From Pandoraea cepalis (lineage in GTDB: Bacteria; Pseudomonadota; Gammaproteobacteria; Burkholderiales; Burkholderiaceae): a stretch of DNA of 64,000 bases. The stretch is taken from contig NZ_CABPSL010000009.1 of NCBI RefSeq assembly GCF_902459665.1, positions 1-64,000 of the forward strand, given 5' to 3'. A model generated the notes under the pieces. That model searched no databases. It saw nothing but the letters and a program-made list of their open reading frames with translations, and was not told the DNA's origin. Shown here in pieces: positions 56,346 to 64,000 of this stretch. A program made the translations under genes and the position numbers. Numbering within the stretch: position 1 is the stretch's first letter; each line of letters begins with the position of its first letter.

Positions 56346-57557
56346 TCAATATAGGAGGTCGGAGAACGGCAGGAACGCCACCGTCTGGCCGGCTTCGATA
56401 CGATGCCCCGGCGGATTGTCGATGAGGCCGTCGCCCCACACGGTCGACGTCAGCACCGCCGAGCTCTGGTTGGGAAACGCGTCGAGGCCTCCCTGCTCGT
56501 TGATACGGGCGCGCACGAATTCATTGCGACGGTCCGCCTTCGTCTGCGTGAAGTCCGCGCGCATGGGAATGCGACGCGGCGTCACCGCCGTCGCGCCCAG
56601 CAAACGCAGAATGAACGGGCGCACGAACAGCAGGAACGTCACGAAGCTGGACACCGGATTGCCGGGCAGGCCGATGAAATGCGCCGTCTCACCGCCGGCC
56701 CGATTGACCTCGCCATACGCCAGCGGCTTACCCGGCTTGAGCGCGATCTGCCACAGATTGAGGCGGCCTTCGGCTTGCACGGCGGGTTTGACGTGATCCT
56801 CCTCGCCCACCGACACGCCGCCGGACGTGATGATCAGGTCGTTGCCGCGCGCCGCGTCGCGCAGAATCGCGCGCGTGGCGGCCAGATTGTCGGGCACGAT
56901 GCCGTAATCGGTCATCTCGCAGCCCAGATTCTCCAGGAGCCCGCGCAGCAAGAAACGGTTCGAGTTGTAAATGCTGCCTGCACGCAGCGCCTCGCCAGGC
57001 ATGGTCAGCTCGTCACCGGTGAAGAAGACGGCCACACGCAAGCGACGTGCGACTTGCAGCTTCGCCATGCCTACGGACGCCGCGAGCCCCAGCGCCGGGG
57101 CCCTCAGCCGGGTTCCGGCGGCAAGCACGACGCTGTCACGGCGAATATCCGACCCTTGCCGATTGATGAACTCCTCGACCGCCGGCCTATGGCGAATCAC
57201 GATGGTCCCGTCCTCGCGCGCGTCGCACTGCTCCTGCATGACGACGGCGTCGGCACCCGGCGGCACCGGCGCGCCCGTGAAGATGCGCGCCGCCGTGCCG
57301 CGGGCGAGCGGTTCAGGGGCGTGCCCCGCCGCAATGCGCTGCGAGACCGGCAGCACGGTCTCGTCCCCGACCAGGTCCGCGACCCGCACGGCGTAGCCGT
57401 CCATGGCACTCGTATCCATCGGCGGCACGTCCAGCGTGGCGATCACGTCGGCGGCCAGCACGCGAGCGTTGGCCGCAAGCGTGTCGACCGTCTCCTGCCG
57501 ATCCAGCGGTCGGGCTGCTGCCAGCACGGCATCCAGGGCGTCTTGTGTACTCAGCAT
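56346..57557 (-). CDS. moeA: molybdopterin molybdenumtransferase
   Basis: MoeA inserts molybdate into adenylated molybdopterin to give the active cofactor. The protein has 403 residues. It begins MLSTQDALDAVLAAARPL. The conserved PMDTSAMDGYAVR, GTRLRAPALGLAASVGM, and LIITSGGVSVGEEDHVK with the catalytic region follow in the expected order. The final GLPGNPVSSFVTFLLFVRP is typical. The ATG at 57557 is preferred over a TTG five codons earlier. It is followed by moaD and moaE and lies 53 bases after thrC. Confidence 0.95.
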   Translation of the reverse strand: MLSTQDALDAVLAAARPLDRQETVDTLAANARVLAADVIATLDVPPMDTSAMDGYAVRVADLVGDETVLPVSQRIAAGHAPEPLARGTAARIFTGAPVPPGADAVVMQEQCDAREDGTIVIRHRPAVEEFINRQGSDIRRDSVVLAAGTRLRAPALGLAASVGMAKLQVARRLRVAVFFTGDELTMPGEALRAGSIYNSNRFLLRGLLENLGCEMTDYGIVPDNLAATRAILRDAARGNDLIITSGGVSVGEEDHVKPAVQAEGRLNLWQIALKPGKPLAYGEVNRAGGETAHFIGLPGNPVSSFVTFLLFVRPFILRLLGATAVTPRRIPMRADFTQTKADRRNEFVRARINEQGGLDAFPNQSSAVLTSTVWGDGLIDNPPGHRIEAGQTVAFLPFSDLLY

Positions 57558-57610
57558 GGTGAAGGCGCGCAAGTCAAGGGAGACATCAGGGGGAAAGGGC
57601 GAGCGCCGCC

Positions 57611-59077
57611 TTACAGGCCGGTGTGCTCGGCGATATAGGCCTTCACGCTCGCGACGTCGTTCGGCACCGTCTCGAAGCGCTGCGGCAGCGATTCGAGCTG
57701 CTCGAAGCCAGCCGGGCGCGGCGGCTCGCGATGCAACGCCTCGCGAATCGTCTCGGCGAACTTCGCCGGCTGGGCGGTCTCGAGCACCACCATCGGCACG
57801 CCGGGTTCGAGCGCTTCGCGCGCGACCTTCACACCGTCGGCCGTGTGGGTGTCGATGACCACGTCGTAACGCTTGGCGACGTCCTGGATCGTCGCCAAGC
57901 GATCGGCATGCGTACTTCGCCCTGAGACAAAACCAAACTGTGCCACGCGGGCGAAGGCTTCGGTGCCCGACAGGTCGAAGCCGCCTTCGCGCTCGACTTT
58001 CGAGAGCAGCTCGGCGGTCGCGTTCGCGTCGCGGCCGAGCAGGTCAAACAGGAAACGCTCGAAGTTCGACGCCTTCGAGATATCCATGCTCGGGCTGCTG
58101 GTGTGGAACGTTTCGGCGGACTTGCGCACGCGGTAGTGACCGGTGCGGAAGAATTCGTCGAGCACATCGTTCTCGTTCGTGGCCACGACCAGCTTGCGGA
58201 TCGGCAGGCCCATCATGCGGGCGATATGGCCAGCGCAAACGTTACCGAAGTTGCCCGACGGCACCGTGAACGACACCTCGCCGTCCTGGCCCGACTGACC
58301 GCCCGTCGCCGCGAAGTAGCCCTTGAAGTAGTACACGACCTGCGCCACGACCCGCGCCCAGTTGATCGAATTGACCGTACCGATCTTGTAGCGCGCCTTG
58401 TAGGCGTGATCGTTCGACACCGCCTTGACGATGTCCTGCGCGTCGTCGAACACGCCCTCGACCGCGAGGTTGAAGATGTTCGGATCCTGCAGGCTGTACA
58501 TCTGGGCCGTCTGGAACGCGCTCATCTTGCCGGCCGGCGAGAGCATGAAGACGCGAATGCCTTCCTTGCCGCGCATGGCGTACTCGGCCGCGCTGCCCGT
58601 GTCGCCGGACGTCGCGCCAAGAATGTTGAGTGCATCGCCATGCTGCGCCAGCGCATACTCGAACAGGTTGCCCAGCAACTGCATGGCCATGTCCTTGAAG
58701 GCCAACGTCGGGCCATTCGAGAGCGCCAGCAGCGAGAGCTGCGTGCCCCCTTCGTCACCCAGCGGCAGCAGCGGCGTGATGTCGGCCGCGTCTTCGCCCG
58801 GACGCACATTGCGGTACACCTCGGCGGTGTACGTGCGCGCCGTCAGGTCGGCCAGGATCTCGGCCGGAATATCGCCCGCGAATTTGGCCAGCACCCTCGC
58901 GGCCAGCTCGGCGTACGACAACTGGCGCCAGGCGCGCAGCTCGTCCGCTGTCACCTGCGGGTATTGCGTCGGCAAATACAGACCGCCATCCGGGGCCAGG
59001 CCGCCCAGCAAAATGCTGGAGAACGATTGCGGCTCGCCCGAGGTCAGGCCCGCGCCGCGCGTGGAGATGTATTTCAT
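57611..59077 (-). CDS. thrC: threonine synthase
   Basis: This PLP enzyme converts O-phosphohomoserine to threonine. The protein has 488 residues. The PLP lysine is in LAFKDMAMQLLG near residue 122, and LGATSGDTGSAAEYAM with FTVPSGNFGNVCAGHIARMMGLP holds the cofactor phosphate. It is 40 bases after hom. Homoserine kinase (thrB), needed between them, is not in this window. Confidence 0.96.
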   Translation of the reverse strand: MKYISTRGAGLTSGEPQSFSSILLGGLAPDGGLYLPTQYPQVTADELRAWRQLSYAELAARVLAKFAGDIPAEILADLTARTYTAEVYRNVRPGEDAADITPLLPLGDEGGTQLSLLALSNGPTLAFKDMAMQLLGNLFEYALAQHGDALNILGATSGDTGSAAEYAMRGKEGIRVFMLSPAGKMSAFQTAQMYSLQDPNIFNLAVEGVFDDAQDIVKAVSNDHAYKARYKIGTVNSINWARVVAQVVYYFKGYFAATGGQSGQDGEVSFTVPSGNFGNVCAGHIARMMGLPIRKLVVATNENDVLDEFFRTGHYRVRKSAETFHTSSPSMDISKASNFERFLFDLLGRDANATAELLSKVEREGGFDLSGTEAFARVAQFGFVSGRSTHADRLATIQDVAKRYDVVIDTHTADGVKVAREALEPGVPMVVLETAQPAKFAETIREALHREPPRPAGFEQLESLPQRFETVPNDVASVKAYIAEHTGL

Positions 59078-59117
59078 GGGGGTCGTGTCCTGTCGTATCG
59101 GTTCGTGTGGCCGGCGC

Positions 59118-60428
<1,311 letters not shown>

Positions 60429-60465
60429 GCGGTTTTACTCAAAAGTCGAAATCGGGTGGCGCGCA

Positions 60466-61692
60466 TCACTTGCCGTGGCGACGGCGATAACCGTCAAGGA
60501 AGCGGGCAATGCGACTGATGGCGTCTTCCAGGTCGCCCTCGTGAGGCAGGAACACAACGCGGAAATGGTCGGGATGCATCCAGTTGAAGCCGCTGCCCTG
60601 CACCAGCAGGACCTTCTCTTCAAGCAGCAACTGGAGAATGAAGTCCTGATCGTTGGCGATGGGATACATCGCCGGATCGAGACGCGGGAACAGGTACAGC
60701 GCGGCCTTCGGCTTCACGCAGGTCACGCCGGGAATGTCGGTGAGCATGCGGTGCGCGATCTCGCGCTGCTCGTACAGGCGTCCGCCTGGCACGATCAGGT
60801 CCTTGATGCTCTGGTAGCCGCCGAGCGCGGTCTGGATGGCGTACTGGCCCGGCACGTTCGGGCACAGACGCATCGAGGCCAGGATGTTCAGCCCTTCGAT
60901 GTAGTCGCTCGCCGGACGCTTGTCGCCCGACACGACCATCCAGCCCGCGCGGTAACCGCACGCGCGATAGCTTTTGGACAGGCCGTTGAACGTGATGGTG
61001 AGCACGTCCTCGGACAGCGAACCGATCGAGGTGTGCTCCGCGCCGTCGTAGACGATCTTGTCGTAGATCTCGTCGGCGTAAATGATGAGCTTGTGCTCAC
61101 GTGCGAGGGCGACGATGTCTTTGAGCAGTTCGTCCGAGTACAGCGCGCCGGTCGGGTTGTTCGGGTTGATGATGACGATCGCACGCGTATTCGGCGTGAT
61201 CTTCTTGCGGATGTCGGCGAGATCCGGCTGCCAGTCCGCCTGCTCGTCGCAGACGTAATGCACCGGCGTGCCGCCCGACAGGCTGACGGCGGCCGTCCAG
61301 AGCGGGTAGTCGGGCGCGGGCACCAGCACTTCGTCGCCATCGTTGAGCAGCGCCTGCATAGCCATCACGATCAGCTCGGAGGCCCCGTTGCCGAGGTAGA
61401 TGTCGTCGAGCTGGACGTCCTTGATGCGCTTTTGCTGGCAGTAGTGCATGATCGCCTTGCGCGCGGCAAACACGCCCCGCGAGTCCGAATAACCGGCCGA
61501 ATTCGGCAGATTTCGGATCATGTCCTGCACGATCTCGTCGGGCGGCTCGAAACCGAACGGCGCCAGATTGCCGATATTCAGTTTGATGACGCGATGACCC
61601 TCGTCTTCCATGCGCTTGGCATGTTCGAGCACGGGTCCACGAATGTCGTAGCAGACATTCTGCAATTTCAGCGATTTGAGGATCGGTTTCAC
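60466..61692 (-). CDS. alaA: alanine-synthesising aminotransferase (AlaA-like)
   Basis: This class I/II PLP aminotransferase makes alanine from pyruvate and glutamate. The protein has 408 residues and closely resembles E. coli AlaA as I recall it: LENVCYDIRGPVL-type N-terminus (LQNVCYDIRGPVLEHAK), VPAPDYPLWTAAVSLSGG, NPNNPTGALYS, the PLP lysine in FNGLSKSYRACG, and GGRLYEQREIA. The start is inferred as GTG at 61692, since no ATG lies near the family's N-terminus and the frame upstream is open; no Shine-Dalgarno is evident. It lies 37 bases ahead of hom. Confidence 0.9.
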   Translation of the reverse strand: MKPILKSLKLQNVCYDIRGPVLEHAKRMEDEGHRVIKLNIGNLAPFGFEPPDEIVQDMIRNLPNSAGYSDSRGVFAARKAIMHYCQQKRIKDVQLDDIYLGNGASELIVMAMQALLNDGDEVLVPAPDYPLWTAAVSLSGGTPVHYVCDEQADWQPDLADIRKKITPNTRAIVIINPNNPTGALYSDELLKDIVALAREHKLIIYADEIYDKIVYDGAEHTSIGSLSEDVLTITFNGLSKSYRACGYRAGWMVVSGDKRPASDYIEGLNILASMRLCPNVPGQYAIQTALGGYQSIKDLIVPGGRLYEQREIAHRMLTDIPGVTCVKPKAALYLFPRLDPAMYPIANDQDFILQLLLEEKVLLVQGSGFNWMHPDHFRVVFLPHEGDLEDAISRIARFLDGYRRRHGK

Positions 61693-62016
61693 GGCGGTTG
61701 TGGTCTTGGCGGGCGGCGCAGGGGTCCGGACGAGCCGGCAGGCAGGCGGGACGCACGACGCACCGGCGGTCGGACGGCGATGTGCGCGAAGCGCACCGGG
61801 CACCGCATTTCCCCGGTTTGGGCGTGGCAAATGCCGCACTGCAACGGTTTTGCCGTGCTGCGTACGGCAAAAAGCTATAATTTAGCCAATTATGACAGAG
61901 TTCGGCAATGCATCATTGACGGTTTGCGCCATGCGAGGCAAGATGCCCGCCCGTTGAACGATCTGCCGACGTGCATCCACCCCCGGGGCAAGCCCTGGGC
62001 AGGGAATCTTTCTAAA

Positions 62017-62403
62017 GTGAAACTGCATCAAGACCCGTCGCAAGCATTGAACACGGTCACCGGCTACGGCCGGGGCTATGTCGAGGTCAACAAGATTCGT
62101 CACGAGCACAGCGTGATCATTGCGCCCGAGGGCGAGATTCAGGCCTGGCCGGTGTCGCGCTTCGACGCGCTCGAATCCGCCCATTTCGACCAATTGCATG
62201 CCCTCGACCCCGAAGTCGTGATCTTCGGCAGCGGTGAGCGCCTGCGCTTCGCGCATCCGCGCCTGACCACGTCGCTCACCAGCCGGCGCGTTGGCGTCGA
62301 CTCCATGGACACCCAGGCCGCCTGCCGCACCTACAACATCCTGATGAGCGAAGGGCGCCGCGTCGTGCTCGCCCTGCTCATCGAGACCGAGGCGACTGCG
62401 TGA
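62017..62403 (+). CDS. Mth938-like domain (DUF498) protein
   Basis: This is a small protein of 128 residues of the Mth938-like fold shared with mitochondrial NDUFAF3, with no settled bacterial function. It carries VTGYGRGYVEVNKIRHEHSVII, VVIFGSGERLRFAHP and a C-terminal SMDTQAACRTYNIL. The start is GTG at 62017, just past a short AT-rich stretch; earlier codons in this frame encode unrelated residues. Its stop overlaps the next gene's GTG by GTGA. Confidence 0.88.
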   Translation: MKLHQDPSQALNTVTGYGRGYVEVNKIRHEHSVIIAPEGEIQAWPVSRFDALESAHFDQLHALDPEVVIFGSGERLRFAHPRLTTSLTSRRVGVDSMDTQAACRTYNILMSEGRRVVLALLIETEATA

Positions 62404-64000
62404 GCCGCCGCCCGCTCGCCTCGGGCCTGCCGGCTGCTGCCCCCCTCGCGTCCTCCCCCCTGCCCGCCCCCGCCGCGCCGCCCGCGGCCTACCCGCTCTC
62501 ACCGGCCGCCTTCTGGCTGCTGCTCGTGGTGTTCGCGCTCGTATGGTTCGGCGTGCTCGACTACCGCCACCTGATCGCGAGCGACGAAGGCCGTTACGCG
62601 GAAATGGCGCGCGAGATGTGGGTCACGGGCGACTGGATCACGCCCCGCTACAACGGCTACAAGTATTTCGAGAAGCCGCCGCTGCAAACGTGGATGAATG
62701 CGCTCACGTTCGCGGCATTCGGGCTTGGGGAATGGCAAGCCCGGCTATGGACGGCGCTCACAGGGTTCGCGGGCGTGCTGATGGTCGGTTTTACCGGCCG
62801 GCGCGTGTTCAATGCCCGCGTGGGCCTGTTCGCGGCCGTCGCACTCGCCAGCGCGCCGCTGTGGTCGTTGCTCGGGCACTTCAACGTGCTGGACATGGGC
62901 CTGTCGTTTTTCATGGGACTCTCGCTGTGCGCCCTGCTGCTGGCACAGCGCCCGGGGCTTGCGCGCCCCGCCGTGCGCGCCTGGATGTGGCTGTGCTGGG
63001 CGGCCATGGCGCTCGCCGTGCTGAGCAAGGGACTCGTCGGCATCGTGCTGCCGGGCGCCGTGCTCGTGCTCTATACGCTCATTGCACGGGACTGGGCCTT
63101 GTGGCGACGCCTGTACCTGGGCAGCGGCCTGATCGTTTTTTTCGCGCTGGCGGCCCCGTGGTTCGTGCTGGTGCAAATGCGCAACCCCGAATTCTTCGAC
63201 TTCTTCTTCATCAACGAGCACTTCCGACGCTTCGCGATGGAAGGCCATAACCGCGATGGCGCGCCGTGGTATTTCGTGCCCGTGTTCCTCGTCGGCTTCC
63301 TGCCCTGGCTGTCGGTCCTGCCGGGCACCGTACGCGCCACGCTGCGCATGCCCCGCCAGCCCAACGGCTTCGCCCCCGCGCTGATGCTGTGGGTGTGGTC
63401 GGCGTTCATCTTCGTGTTTTTCAGCGCCTCGCACTCGAAGCTGATCTCGTATCTGCTGCCCATCGCACCGGCCATGGCGCTGCTCTTCGGCCTGTATCTG
63501 GCGCAATTGCGGCGCGACACCGTGCGCTTGCACCTGGCCGGTTATGCGATCCTGCTGATTGCCGCGCTCGTGATGGTGGCCATCTTCGCGGGACGCCCCG
63601 GGAGCGTGCGCAATCCGAACGAGTTGTACAAGGCGTTCCAGATCTGGCTGTATGTCGCGATCGGCCTCGGCCTGGCCGGCACGCTTGTGGCATGGCGACT
63701 GGCGCGCCATAGCGCGCGGCGCGCGCTGCTCACCTTTGCCGGCGGTATGCTGTTGCTCGTGAGCGTCGGCGGCATGGGACACGAAGTGTTCGGGCGCCAA
63801 AGCTCAGGCGTGTTGCTCGTGCCGTCCATCAAGGCCGAGATGCAGCGTCTTGGGCCGGATGTGCCGTTCTATTCCGTCAATGTGCTCGATCACACCCTGC
63901 CGTACTACCTCGGTCGCACGATGATCATGGTGCAGCACCCGGACGAACTGGAATTCGGCGTGAAGCAGGAACCGCAGAAATGGCTGCCCACGCTCGCCGA
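62400..64000 (+). CDS. ArnT-like glycosyltransferase of family 39, incomplete at the window end
   Basis: This is the first 533 codons of a membrane glycosyltransferase that runs off the right edge. After a Pro/Ala-rich leader (residues 1-35) it has the family-39 pattern: membrane helix, then HLIASDEGRYAEMAREM near 60-76 with the conserved acidic residue, and YKYFEKPPLQTWMNALTFAA. About a dozen hydrophobic segments follow, then a periplasmic C-terminal region starts near residue 470. Family relatives move an aminoarabinose or another sugar from an undecaprenyl-phosphate carrier to lipid A or proteins. The specific donor and acceptor are unknown. The GTG start overlaps the previous stop. Confidence 0.85.
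   Translation, partial: MSRRPLASGLPAAAPLASSPLPAPAAPPAAYPLSPAAFWLLLVVFALVWFGVLDYRHLIASDEGRYAEMAREMWVTGDWITPRYNGYKYFEKPPLQTWMNALTFAAFGLGEWQARLWTALTGFAGVLMVGFTGRRVFNARVGLFAAVALASAPLWSLLGHFNVLDMGLSFFMGLSLCALLLAQRPGLARPAVRAWMWLCWAAMALAVLSKGLVGIVLPGAVLVLYTLIARDWALWRRLYLGSGLIVFFALAAPWFVLVQMRNPEFFDFFFINEHFRRFAMEGHNRDGAPWYFVPVFLVGFLPWLSVLPGTVRATLRMPRQPNGFAPALMLWVWSAFIFVFFSASHSKLISYLLPIAPAMALLFGLYLAQLRRDTVRLHLAGYAILLIAALVMVAIFAGRPGSVRNPNELYKAFQIWLYVAIGLGLAGTLVAWRLARHSARRALLTFAGGMLLLVSVGGMGHEVFGRQSSGVLLVPSIKAEMQRLGPDVPFYSVNVLDHTLPYYLGRTMIMVQHPDELEFGVKQEPQKWLPTLA

Noticed and set aside
62745-63800. 351-codon minus-strand frame near the right edge
   Set aside because: It lies opposite the ArnT-like glycosyltransferase and looks like its His/Gln/Arg-rich shadow.

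Overview
The window reads as core chromosome of a high-GC betaproteobacterium of the order Burkholderiales, in the Burkholderia/Pandoraea neighbourhood. The basis is the gene order (rpsB-tsf-pyrH-frr-uppS-cdsA-dxr-rseP; ligA-zipA-smc; dapC-dapD-ArsC-like-dapE-prmB; alaA-hom-thrC-moeA-moaD-moaE), the protein sequences and the strong G+C bias. I cannot name a species. I see no tRNA, rRNA, CRISPR array, prophage or complete insertion sequence. Coding density is very high, and most apparent antisense reading frames are shadows of real genes.

Layout. 1-7.3 kb (minus strand): translation and envelope-precursor operon, from a TATAAT promoter with a long leader through rpsB, tsf, pyrH, frr, uppS, cdsA and dxr to rseP. 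rseP is cut short at the left edge of the window, where about 55 AT-rich bases with a hairpin replace its 3' part. 7.5-12.7 kb (plus): map, glnD and a pseudouridine synthase with a 99-bp in-frame tandem repeat. 12.9-20.8 kb (minus): def, ligA, zipA and smc, followed by a DMT exporter. 22.2-30.4 kb (plus): the succinylase lysine/diaminopimelate genes with an ArsC-like protein, then prmB, cardiolipin synthase and an ABC-F protein. 30.5-41.1 kb: radA and alr (minus), lplT and thiD (plus), a DUF1853 protein, family-4 uracil-DNA glycosylase, rimI and tsaB (minus), and an RhlE-type helicase (plus). 41.3-48.4 kb: prolyl aminopeptidase and a glyoxylate-shunt island (aceB, haloacid dehalogenase, divergent LysR, universal stress protein, aceA). 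48.7-52 kb: a second DMT transporter, a divergent QueF-like protein, a truncated queuosine-precursor transporter and a gamma-glutamylcyclotransferase-like protein. 52-64 kb: clpB with a heat-shock-type promoter, a group III truncated hemoglobin, molybdopterin genes, the threonine branch (hom, thrC) with alaA, an Mth938-like protein and the start of an ArnT-like glycosyltransferase that leaves the window.

How the genes work together. Several blocks are functional units. dxr and uppS feed isoprenoid and undecaprenyl carrier synthesis, cdsA feeds phospholipids, and rseP belongs to the envelope-stress branch. dapC, dapD and dapE supply meso-diaminopimelate and lysine. aceA and aceB together form the glyoxylate bypass. 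moaD and moaE build molybdopterin synthase, and moeA inserts the metal.

Most of the window is ordinary. The parts that deserve a second look are the QueF-like protein, which keeps the nucleophile but seems to lack the NADPH-binding motif and a catalytic histidine and lies next to a broken transporter; the interrupted rseP; the G-quadruplex-type repeat between the LysR gene and usp; the paired TTTC/GAAA palindromes upstream of aceA; and the tandem-repeat expansion in the pseudouridine synthase. I did not find a clear multi-gene system that looks wholly new.
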